DNA of 64,000 bases, from positions 4,030,001 through 4,094,000 of the forward strand of contig NZ_LT607755.1 in assembly GCF_900090275.1 (NCBI RefSeq), in the 5' to 3' direction. This DNA comes from Micromonospora zamorensis. GTDB lineage: Bacteria; Actinomycetota; Actinomycetes; Mycobacteriales; Micromonosporaceae. This document shows, one piece after another, positions 46,029 to 53,656 of the stretch. The notes under the pieces are model-generated. The model was not told where the DNA came from. It did not search any database and was given only the letters and a program-made list of their open reading frames with translations. A program made the position numbers and the translations under genes. Position 1 is the first letter of the stretch; every line of letters begins with the position of its first letter.

Positions 46029-46910
46029 TCAGCCCTTGACCCGAGGCACCAGCCGGTGCACGACGGTGAGCGCCAGCGCCATCACCACCGCCATCGTGCC
46101 GGCAATCCCGGCCGCGCTGCCCGCGTACCCGATGAACAGTGGGCGCCGGCTCAGCTCGTCCGGTCCGGTGTCCCGCAGCTCGATCAGCCAGGCCAGGGCC
46201 AGCCCACAGGCGACCAGGGCGAGCACACCGCCCACCCCGAGCACCAGCGCGGCGACCCGGTGCGCGTCGCCGGGCGCGACCTCGGCCTGCTCCCGCTGGA
46301 AGACGAGCAGGACCAGCCCGGCCAGGGCCGCCCAGACACCCACCACGAGGTACGCGGCGACGGCGTCGCTGGGCCGGTGCCAACCGGCGGAGAGGGTGGC
46401 GACCCCGGCGATGGCGGCGTAGCCCGCACCGATGATGGCGCCGACCACTCGCACCTTGCGGGGCAGGACGAGCATCAGCGCGATCGCTACCGAGGCGGCC
46501 ACCGTGGTGTGCCCGCTGGGCAGGCTGTTGCCCACCGCGGCGCGCTCCGGGTCGAGGCCGAAGTCGGGCCGGCTCAGCCCGTGCTTCAGCAGTTGGGTTG
46601 AGACGTTCGCCCCGGCGATCAGCAGGGTCGCGGTGATGGCGAGGGCGATCCGCCCCCGGATCAGCGCGATGAACCCGATCATCGCGGTGGCGGCCACCAG
46701 GGAGACCACCGACATCGCGTTGAGGATCCGGTTGACGGGTCCGTCGATGGTGTCCTGCCCGATCCGGTTGCCGGTCAGCGCGACAGTGTCCACCCACTGA
46801 CCGATCTCGGTGTGCACGGCCACCCGCCAGACGGCGAGGAAGGCGGCCGCCTGGACGAGGGCCAGTACGACCAACCAGACCGCGGTCCAACCCCGTGCCG
46901 TCGCGCGCAT
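46029..46910 (-). CDS. PAP2-family membrane phosphatase
   Basis: 293 residues from ATG at 46910, about eight helices. The three phosphatase motifs are present: KHGLSRPDF, NSLPSGHTTVAAS and SAGWHRPSDAVAAYLV, with the catalytic His residues in PSGH and GWHRPSD. Likely acts on undecaprenyl pyrophosphate or other lipid phosphates at the membrane surface. Probably co-transcribed with the downstream isomerase-like gene. Confidence 0.93.
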   Translation of the reverse strand: MRATARGWTAVWLVVLALVQAAAFLAVWRVAVHTEIGQWVDTVALTGNRIGQDTIDGPVNRILNAMSVVSLVAATAMIGFIALIRGRIALAITATLLIAGANVSTQLLKHGLSRPDFGLDPERAAVGNSLPSGHTTVAASVAIALMLVLPRKVRVVGAIIGAGYAAIAGVATLSAGWHRPSDAVAAYLVVGVWAALAGLVLLVFQREQAEVAPGDAHRVAALVLGVGGVLALVACGLALAWLIELRDTGPDELSRRPLFIGYAGSAAGIAGTMAVVMALALTVVHRLVPRVKG

Positions 46911-46999
46911 CCGCACACCGTAGCGGCCGGTCGTGGCCGACCAACCGGTGGCCCGCCGCCCGCCGCCCGTTAGGTTGTGCCTGAGACGAGGAGGCGGTG

Positions 47000-47725
47000 G
47001 TGGGCGGTGCACCGGAGGGCGACAGCGGCCGGGCCGTACCCGGCCCGGACCAGCGGACGGGTGCCGACCCTGGGCCGGCCCGGCCGGAATCGCTGACGGA
47101 CCTGCTGGGCGGGCGACGCGGCGCCATCGACGCCACGCTCCCGCCGCTGGCGTTCGCGGTGGGCTGGCTGCTGGGTGGCGAGTCGCTGTGGGGTGGGGTC
47201 GGCGCGGCGCTCGCCGTGGGCGCGGTGGTGGCCGGCGTACGGCTGCGTCGCGGTGACCGCCCGCGCTCGGTGCTGATCGGGTTGCTGGCGGTCTGTGTCG
47301 CGGCGTTGATCGCGGTGCGCACCGGCCGGGCCGAGAACTTCTTCCTTCTCCAGGTGCTCTCCAACGCCGCCAGCGCGTTGGCGTGGGCGGTCAGCATCGT
47401 GGTGCGCTGGCCGCTGCTCGGTGTGCTGGTCGGGGCGGTGCTGGGCCAGCGCGCCCGGTGGCGGCGGGACCCGGCGCTGCTGCGCGGGTACGGCCGGGCC
47501 AGTTGGGTGTGGACGGCGACCTACGTGTTGCGGGTCGCGGTGTTCGTGCCGCTCTACCTGGGCGGGCAGGTGCTCGCGCTGGTGGTGGCCCGGGTGGCCC
47601 TGACCTGGCCACTGGTCGCCGCGGCGCTGGCGTTGAGCTGGGTGGTGCTGCGGCGGTCGTTGCCGGCCGGGCACCCGGGTCTGCGTCATCCGGTCACCGT
47701 GGACCCGGTCGCACCGCCCCGCTGA
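47000..47725 (+). CDS. DUF3159 membrane protein
   Basis: 241 residues; the second of two adjacent GTGs is chosen because GAGGAGG at 46988-46994 is five bases from it. DUF3159 hallmarks are ESLTDLLGGRRGAIDATLPP and AENFFLLQVLSNAASALAWA, with five or six helices. Unknown function; in many actinobacteria DUF3159 genes sit near DUF3710/dut genes, not seen here. Divergent from PAP2 by 89 bp. Confidence 0.92.
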   Translation: MGGAPEGDSGRAVPGPDQRTGADPGPARPESLTDLLGGRRGAIDATLPPLAFAVGWLLGGESLWGGVGAALAVGAVVAGVRLRRGDRPRSVLIGLLAVCVAALIAVRTGRAENFFLLQVLSNAASALAWAVSIVVRWPLLGVLVGAVLGQRARWRRDPALLRGYGRASWVWTATYVLRVAVFVPLYLGGQVLALVVARVALTWPLVAAALALSWVVLRRSLPAGHPGLRHPVTVDPVAPPR

Positions 47726-47773
47726 CCCGAAGGGGATCGGTTGGCGACGGTCCGGAGTGGGCGGTGGCGGGGC

Positions 47774-47813
47774 AAAAAAGTGGAGAGGCCGCCACGGGGG
47801 GAGCGGCCTCTCC
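47774..47813 (-). terminator. Intrinsic terminator, minus-strand orientation
   Basis: An 11-bp stem (GGAGAGGCCGC / GCGGCCTCTCC, 47782-47792 and 47803-47813) is followed on the minus strand by a run of six T (complement of AAAAAA at 47774-47779). It would stop transcripts from the GH48 gene and, as a simple hairpin, may also help end DUF3159 transcripts. Confidence 0.75.
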
Positions 47814-47987
47814 GGTGACGTACGTTACTCCGTCGTGTGCTTCGGCGTGATCCCGTGACGGCCCGAATTTCTGGGCTTTTTCGCGGCTGGCTCCAGTCCG
47901 GGCGGTGGGGTGGGCCAGCCGATCCGCTGCGTCGGCCAGATGGCTGGCCCACCCCGGCCTGACCGTGGGTGTCAGGCCGTCCGCCGG

Positions 47988-48053
47988 CCCGGGTCCGGCG
48001 TTCCCCGGACCCGGGCGGATCCCGGGGTGGGCGGTCCACGCCACCCACCCCGG
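47988..48053. terminator. Two adjacent hairpins after the GH48 gene
   Basis: One stem has CCCGGGTCCGG / CCGGACCCGGG arms and the next CCCGGGGTGG / CCACCCCGGG-like arms. Both lie immediately 3' of the GH48 stop. They have no T-run but are the usual GC-rich actinobacterial type. The remaining 47814-47987 shows no gene. Confidence 0.5.
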
Positions 48054-48059
48054 GTCGCC

Positions 48060-50963
48060 TCAGCCGTTCGGGAACAGGCTGCCGTAGTCGGCGTACGCCA
48101 TGGCGACGTCAGCCTGTGCCCAGAACCGGTGGTAGTTGAAGCTCGGCTCCGGACCACCGTCCAGGTACGCCTGCACCTTGGGCCAGTCCGGGTCGTTCTT
48201 GTAGAAGGACCGGATGTCGAGGAAGCTCTTGCCGGCGGCGATGGTGTCGCCGTTCGGCATCTTCCCGGTCCAGCCCGGCGGGACATAGAGGCCCTGCCCG
48301 GTGGACGCGTTGTAGACGTCGTCGAAGCGCCGGTAGTCGCCACGCTTCTCGGTGGTGGAGACACCCTTGGCGTCGCTGGCGGCCGACAGTGCGTCGAGCA
48401 GCCCCTTGGCGGTGTCCTTCGCCGCCACGTTGCCGGACTTGGCCGCGTACGCGATCAGGATCCGGGCGTAGGCGGCGGTGACACCGACGTCCTGACCCTT
48501 GCTGATGACCTCGACGTGCAGGCCGGTGTTGGGCTGCGGGTTGGACGGGTTCCAGGTGGTCGGCTGACCGGTCCACGCCATGTCCGACGGGATCGACCAG
48601 TTGGTGCCGAGGGTGGTGTTGGCGATCGCCCAGGGCACCCACTTGTCCAGCAGCGCCTTGGCCTTCGCGTTGCCGGTCTGCTGGTACAGCTCGGCGATGC
48701 GCTGCATCGACCAGGCCTGCATACCGAACCACTGGTTCGACGGCGGGTCGTTGTAGACCGGGTCGACGTCGTAGAACATGCCGTAGAAGGTGCTGGTGCC
48801 GGCCGGCGGCTGGGCGTAGCTGCCGTCCCAGCTGTTGGTGGCGCCACCGGCGATGCCGCCCTCGGCGGACTGCAACCAGGTGTAGAACTCCAGCTGCCGT
48901 TCGAAGCTCTTGGTCCAGTCGGCGACCGCGGTCGCGGACTGCGGCTTGAGCTCCGGGGTGTTGGTCAGCGCCCAGGCCGCGAACGGGTTCTGGTAGCCGA
49001 AGTGGTTGTGGCTGGAGCCGATCCGCCAGGACCAGTTCTGGCTGGCGTCGTACGCGCCGCCCCAGGCGTAGTACCAGGACAGCAGGTAGTGCGCCGAGTC
49101 CTTGCCGCTGCCGGCGGGGCAGGTGCTGGCCCCGACGCAGTTGCCGATCTTCTTGAAGTACTTGTCGAACATCGCGTACCGCAGGTAGTCACCCATCTTG
49201 GCGGCCTTCGCGATGGTGGCCGCTACGTCGGCCTGCTTGTTCTGCTCCTTGGCCCAGGTCAGCGCCCAGTACGCGGCCTGCACGGCGCGGGCGTCGGCGT
49301 CCGGGGCGTTGGTGTACTTCCACTGCTTGGCGGGGGCGCCGGTGTCCTTGACGAACAGGTCGAGGTAGCCGTACTGACCGCCGTGCTTGAAGGTGTCGCA
49401 GGAGGGCTGCGGGACGGTTTCCCACACCGACTCCTGGGTGCCGCGCTGGAAGGTGTTGATGTAGGCCGGCTTGGTGGTGCCGTCACCGCAGCGGCCGAAG
49501 CCGTAGGTGTTGTCGACGTCCATCAGCCAGTGCATGCCGTAGATGTCGCCGGTGCCGTAGGTGGACTGCAACTCCGAGCGCAGCGGGTCCTGTCCGACCG
49601 GGACGTTCGGGTTCAGCGCCGACGGGTACTGACTGGGCAGGTTGTACTCCGCGGCGTACTGCGGCGTCCCCGCGGAGCCCGCCGTCGGCTGGTCGGCGTG
49701 CGTCGGGATGATGTACTTCTCCATCACCGTCCAGGCGTTGTTGAACGGCGCCCAGTTCTGGGTGACCTTGCCGTAGTAGGCCTCCAGCCAGAGCCAGAAG
49801 CTGAACGCCTCCGAGGTGGTCTCGTGCCCGTGGTCGGGCGCCTCGACGATCAGCGTCTCCACCGAGTGGTACGGCACGCCCTCGGGGCTGAAGTAACCCG
49901 AGTTCTTGATCTTGCCGTACTGGTCGAGGAACTTCGCGATGTAGGTGTTGTCGCCGGGGGTGTCGTTGTCGATCTCGGTGGCGGTGACCGCCAGCGAGGC
50001 GAGCCCGGTGGCGGAGGCGGTGATTGTGGCGGCACCGCCGGCGGTGTCGGCGTCCTCCGCCGCGGCGACCGTGACGGTGACTCCGGTGCTCCAGTTGCTC
50101 GGGGTCAGCGTGGCGGTGGCCGGCGAGACCGTGACATCGGTGTCGCCGGTGCGGGTGAGGGTGACCGGCACGTTGGCCGTCGGCGCGGCGCTGAGCTTCA
50201 GGTTGAAGGTGGCGGTGCCACCCTCGGCGACGCTCACCGCGGACGGCGTGGCGACCAGCGTCGGGCCGGTGGCGGCACCGACGGTGAACGCCTTCTCGTC
50301 GACCCCGATGCCGTTGGCGTTGTCGTAGGCCTTGGCCTGGACGGTGTAGCTGCCGGCCGGCAGGTCCTCCTGGGTGTACGCGTACGGGGCGGAGGTGTCG
50401 GTGTTGATCAGCAGGCCGTTGCGGTAGAACTCGACCTTGCTGATCGTCCCGTCCGGGTCGCTGGCGGTGGCGGTCAGCGGCACGTCGGCCGGAGCGGTGA
50501 ACGGCCCGGTCGGCAGGCCGAGCGAGACCGTCGGCGGCTGGTTGGCCGGGGTGCCGTTGCAGGGCGTCCCGTTCAGGGTGAACGAGGTGGGCTTCGGGTT
50601 GCTGCCCGAGTGGGAGCCGTTGAAGCCGATGGTGGTGGAGGCCCCGGTTGCGAGGTTGCCGTTGTACGACTCGTTGGTCGCGGTGACCTCGCTGCCGGTC
50701 TGGCTGAACTTGGCCGACCAGCCCTGGGTGACCCGCTGACCGCTGGTCGGGAAGGTCCACTTGAGCGTCCAGTTGCTCACCGGGTCACCCAGGTTCTTGA
50801 TGGTGACGTTCGCGGTGAAGCCGGTGTTCCAGTCGTTGGTCGCGTAGACCACGTCGCAGGCGGGTGCGGCCTGTGCGGCGCCGGCAGGCAGGGTCACCCC
50901 GCCGATGGCGAGCAGCGCGGCGGCGGCGAGCGCCACGCGCCGGCGTATTGCCAGTTGTCTCAT
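48060..50963 (-). CDS. Secreted GH48 exocellulase with CBM2
   Basis: 967 residues, ATG with GAGGAG upstream. The signal peptide (RRRVALAAAALLAIGG to AQA) is followed by a CBM2 (~33-135, CDVVYATNDWNTGFTANVTI with conserved Trp residues and paired Cys). Then come a Big/PKD-like linker domain (NQPPTVSLGLP), a Calx-beta-like domain (VSVAEGGTATFNLKLS) and a GH48 catalytic domain. The latter starts at DNTYIAKFLDQYGKIKNSGY and includes VEAPDHGHETTSEAFSFWLW with the putative catalytic Glu. GH48 enzymes are processive, reducing-end cellobiohydrolases. Two CebR-type boxes upstream suggest induction by cello-oligosaccharides. Confidence 0.95.
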   Translation of the reverse strand: MRQLAIRRRVALAAAALLAIGGVTLPAGAAQAAPACDVVYATNDWNTGFTANVTIKNLGDPVSNWTLKWTFPTSGQRVTQGWSAKFSQTGSEVTATNESYNGNLATGASTTIGFNGSHSGSNPKPTSFTLNGTPCNGTPANQPPTVSLGLPTGPFTAPADVPLTATASDPDGTISKVEFYRNGLLINTDTSAPYAYTQEDLPAGSYTVQAKAYDNANGIGVDEKAFTVGAATGPTLVATPSAVSVAEGGTATFNLKLSAAPTANVPVTLTRTGDTDVTVSPATATLTPSNWSTGVTVTVAAAEDADTAGGAATITASATGLASLAVTATEIDNDTPGDNTYIAKFLDQYGKIKNSGYFSPEGVPYHSVETLIVEAPDHGHETTSEAFSFWLWLEAYYGKVTQNWAPFNNAWTVMEKYIIPTHADQPTAGSAGTPQYAAEYNLPSQYPSALNPNVPVGQDPLRSELQSTYGTGDIYGMHWLMDVDNTYGFGRCGDGTTKPAYINTFQRGTQESVWETVPQPSCDTFKHGGQYGYLDLFVKDTGAPAKQWKYTNAPDADARAVQAAYWALTWAKEQNKQADVAATIAKAAKMGDYLRYAMFDKYFKKIGNCVGASTCPAGSGKDSAHYLLSWYYAWGGAYDASQNWSWRIGSSHNHFGYQNPFAAWALTNTPELKPQSATAVADWTKSFERQLEFYTWLQSAEGGIAGGATNSWDGSYAQPPAGTSTFYGMFYDVDPVYNDPPSNQWFGMQAWSMQRIAELYQQTGNAKAKALLDKWVPWAIANTTLGTNWSIPSDMAWTGQPTTWNPSNPQPNTGLHVEVISKGQDVGVTAAYARILIAYAAKSGNVAAKDTAKGLLDALSAASDAKGVSTTEKRGDYRRFDDVYNASTGQGLYVPPGWTGKMPNGDTIAAGKSFLDIRSFYKNDPDWPKVQAYLDGGPEPSFNYHRFWAQADVAMAYADYGSLFPNG

Positions 50964-51226
50964 GTGCGCGGTGTCTCCTCGGACCAGGCCGGGATGGTCC
51001 CCGGCGAGGCGCCTGCCCGCGAGGGTGGTGGTCCGCGGGGGATTCGAGGCGCCGGGAAGGTGGTCTTCCCCGGGCCCGGCCGGGGTAGGGCGGTGCGGCC
51101 CGCACGGGAGGGGGTCCCGCCGGCTGCGCTCGGGTGACCGTGACCGGAGGTGGTGCTGCCGGCTGCCCTCGGTGGACCCGCACTCACGCGATGTGGCTCC
51201 TGTCGCGTCGAATCGACAGTGTGCCA

Positions 51227-51240
51227 TGGAAGCGCTCCCA
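51227..51240. promoter_or_regulatory. CebR-type operator box 1 (GH48 side)
   Basis: TGGAAGCGCTCCCA differs at one position from TGGGAGCGCTCCCA, the palindrome bound by CebR, the cellobiose/cellotriose-responsive LacI-type repressor of Streptomyces. It lies 264 bp upstream of the GH48 start. No cebR gene is in the window. Confidence 0.75.
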
Positions 51241-51338
51241 CAACAAGCGCACGGAGCGCTGGATCAGCTCCTTGTTTCGATCTCGTTTTGGGTCTTTCAC
51301 AAAGGCGTGACGGGCGTTACAGTCGCAACATCGGTCGA

Positions 51339-51352
51339 TGGGAGCGCTTCCA
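51339..51352. promoter_or_regulatory. CebR-type operator box 2
   Basis: TGGGAGCGCTTCCA differs at one position from the CebR consensus. It lies 99 bp from box 1, which would allow looping or mark a second promoter. A GGGTCTTTCACAAAGG stretch lies between the two. Confidence 0.75.
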
Positions 51353-51563
51353 TCGACAAGGTTCCAAGTAGAAGATCACCGGGGCCGTCTCTGACGGGCT
51401 CGGTGAACCAGAACCGAGGGCCGACGACGGGCCAGCCCGGACGCCGTCGTCAGCCATCGTCCCGCCACATGGAGGGAGGTGGAACCAGAGCCACTCGCGT
51501 GGCCCGGCTCCCGCGCGACACGCACGGCAGGACCCAAATCTCGCCCGTGTGTGTGCAGTTACG

Positions 51564-51596
51564 GTGGGGACGGGGGTTGCCCTCCCCCGTCCCCAC
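51564..51596. terminator. Strong GC hairpin in the GH48-GH1 spacer
   Basis: Perfect 13-bp arms GTGGGGACGGGGG / CCCCCGTCCCCAC with a 7-base loop. It is in the 844-bp region between two divergent genes, where a terminator is not expected. It may insulate the two promoters or end an unseen small transcript. No small gene with a convincing start could be found between 51241 and 51755. Confidence 0.5.
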
Positions 51597-51755
51597 ACTA
51601 AACCCCCGTACACGATAGGAAAAGAGGCCGACGGGACAGGCGCGTTGCGCCGCCCGGACGGCCTCGTTCGCTGCTCGGGGCCAGACCCGCCTCCACCACG
51701 CCAGCACCGGCCGCCTCGACGGCCGGATGACCGGCCGGCCGCGCCTGCCCTATCA

Positions 51756-51769
51756 TGGGAGCGCTCCCG
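51756..51769. promoter_or_regulatory. CebR-type operator box 3 (GH1 promoter)
   Basis: TGGGAGCGCTCCCG matches 13 of 14 positions of the CebR palindrome and ends 38 bp before the GH1 start codon, close to where RNA polymerase would bind. Repression in the absence of cellobiose is expected. Confidence 0.8.
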
Positions 51770-51807
51770 AACATTCGGCGGTGGCCCCGTATCCATGAGG
51801 AGAATCC

Positions 51808-53151
51808 ATGTCGATACCTACTGGGCCCGCCGGCCCTCTGCGCTTCCCGGACAACTTCGGCTGGGGCGCGGCCACCTCCGCGTACCAGATCGAGGGCGCT
51901 GCCAAGGAGGATGGGCGCGGCGAGTCGGTCTGGGACACCTTCAGCCGCGTCCCAGGGCGCACCCGTAACGGCGACACCGGCGACGTGGCCGCCGACCACT
52001 ACCACCGGTACGCCGAGGACCTCGACCTCATGCGCGACCTCGGGCTGCGCAGCTACCGCTTCTCCATCTCCTGGCCACGGATCCAGCCCGACGGCACCGG
52101 CGCACCCAACCAGCGCGGGCTCGACTTCTACCGCCGCCTCGTCGACGGCCTCCACGAGCGCGGCATCACCCCGATGGCCACCCTGTTCCACTGGGACCTC
52201 CCGCAGGCCCTGCAGGACGCCGACGGGTGGGAGTCGCGCGAGACCGCCCTCCGCTTCGCCGACTACGCCGACGCGGTCTTCGAGGCCCTCGGCGACCGGG
52301 TGCCGGCCTGGCTCACCATCAACGAGCCCAAGACCGTGGTGCAGAACGGCTACCTCGTCGGCCACCACGCCCCCGGCCGGCAGGACCCGGACGCGGCCTA
52401 CCTGGTCGCCCACCACCTGCAGCTCGCGCACGGGCTCGCGGTCAGCGCGCTGCGCGCCACCGGCAGCGCCAGCCGGATCGGCCCCGCGCTCAACCTGCAC
52501 CCCTGCTATCCCGCTGACGACTCGCCGCAGGCCGCAGCCGCCTCCCGCCTCTACGACGGCTACGAGAACCGCCTCTACCTCGACTCCCTGTTCAAGGGCA
52601 GCTACCCGGAGGACGTGCTGGCCGATCTGGGCCCGCAGAGCCGGATGGTCCAGGGCATCCGCGACGGCGACCTGGCGATCATCTCCGCACCGATCGACCT
52701 GCTGGCCGTGCAGTACTACACGCCCATCTACGTCACCGCCGACGGCGGCACCGAGCACCGCTGGGCGACCTCCGAAGCCGAGTGGCAGCAGATCTACCCC
52801 GACGGCATGTACGACATCCTGACCCGGGTCACCCGCGACTACGGCCCGATCCCACTCACCGTCACCGAGAACGGGCTGCCCACACCGGACACGCTGGCCG
52901 TGGACGGCACCGTCCACGACGCTGGTCGGATCAACTTCCTCCGGGACCACCTCGCTGCCGCACACCGGGCCATCGCCGCCGGCGTGCCGCTGGAGAGCTT
53001 CCACGTCTGGTCACTGCTGGACAACTTCGAGTGGAACGAGGGGTATGACCAGCGGTGGGGACTGGTCTACGTGGACTACCCGACCCAGCGGCGGGTGCTC
53101 AAGAGCAGCGCCACCTGGTACCGCTCCGTGATCGCTGACGGCGGCTTCTGA
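51808..53151 (+). CDS. GH1 beta-glucosidase
   Basis: 447 residues, ATG with GAGGAGAA upstream; no signal peptide, so cytoplasmic. N-terminal signature FGWGAATSAYQIEGA, acid/base Glu173 in LTINEPKTV, nucleophile Glu354 in TVTENGLPTP, and the late DNFEWNEGYDQRWGLVYVDY. It cleaves cellobiose and short cello-oligosaccharides, the products of the divergent GH48 enzyme. It resembles BglC, which in Streptomyces is also a CebR target. Confidence 0.96.
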   Translation: MSIPTGPAGPLRFPDNFGWGAATSAYQIEGAAKEDGRGESVWDTFSRVPGRTRNGDTGDVAADHYHRYAEDLDLMRDLGLRSYRFSISWPRIQPDGTGAPNQRGLDFYRRLVDGLHERGITPMATLFHWDLPQALQDADGWESRETALRFADYADAVFEALGDRVPAWLTINEPKTVVQNGYLVGHHAPGRQDPDAAYLVAHHLQLAHGLAVSALRATGSASRIGPALNLHPCYPADDSPQAAAASRLYDGYENRLYLDSLFKGSYPEDVLADLGPQSRMVQGIRDGDLAIISAPIDLLAVQYYTPIYVTADGGTEHRWATSEAEWQQIYPDGMYDILTRVTRDYGPIPLTVTENGLPTPDTLAVDGTVHDAGRINFLRDHLAAAHRAIAAGVPLESFHVWSLLDNFEWNEGYDQRWGLVYVDYPTQRRVLKSSATWYRSVIADGGF

Positions 53152-53175
53152 GCGGCCGCCTCCCGGACAGCCGGG

Positions 53176-53215
53176 CCCGGACGGCTCGGCTCCGGTGAGC
53201 CGGTGACCGTCCGGG
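53176..53215. terminator. GC hairpin between convergent GH1 and CvnB-like genes
   Basis: Outer arms CCCGGACGG / CCGTCCGGG enclose an inner CGGCTC / GAGCCG stem. It is located between the GH1 stop (53151) and the stop of the convergent gene (53234). There is no T-run, but position and symmetry fit a shared terminator. Confidence 0.6.
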
Positions 53216-53233
53216 ACCCAGCGCCGGGGTCGG

Positions 53234-53656
53234 TCAGCGGGGCAGCGCCTGCTGCAACTCCGCCCGCAGCGCCGGGGTGAGCATCTCCCCCGCCTGCTTG
53301 GCCAGCCGGGCCATCTCGTAACCCACCACACCGATGTCCGCGTCACCGGCGGCCAGGGTGGCCAGGATCGAACCGTCGCGTACCTGCATCACCAGGAAGT
53401 AGCCGCGGCCCATCTCGACCACCGTCTGCTTGACGATGTCGCCGTCGAACATCTGGGCCGCGCCCGCGGTGATGCTCATCAGCCCGGAGGTCACCGCGGC
53501 CAGCTTGTCCGCGTTGTCGCGGGGCAGGTGGTCGGAGAGCGCCACGAGCAGCCCGTCGGAGGAGACCACCACCGCGTGCGCCACGCCCGGCACCCGCTCC
53601 GCGAACGCGCTCACCAGCCAGCTCAGGTCACGCGCCTCCTGGCTCAACGTCGTCAC
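53234..53656 (-). CDS. Roadblock/LC7 domain protein (CvnB-like)
   Basis: 140 residues from a GTG that overlaps the kinase stop by 4 bases. Roadblock/LC7 fold: [40 protein letters not shown] and [19 protein letters not shown]. In actinobacterial conservons CvnB links the kinase CvnA to the Ras-like GTPase CvnD. Here no CvnC (DUF742) or CvnD follows; the next gene is the convergent GH1. Confidence 0.93.
   Translation of the reverse strand: MTTLSQEARDLSWLVSAFAERVPGVAHAVVVSSDGLLVALSDHLPRDNADKLAAVTSGLMSITAGAAQMFDGDIVKQTVVEMGRGYFLVMQVRDGSILATLAAGDADIGVVGYEMARLAKQAGEMLTPALRAELQQALPR

Noticed and set aside
47910..51137. 1,075-codon plus-strand frame opposite the GH48 gene
   Set aside because: Antisense shadow rich in Val/Gly/Arg; the minus strand encodes recognisable CBM2 and GH48 domains and a signal peptide.
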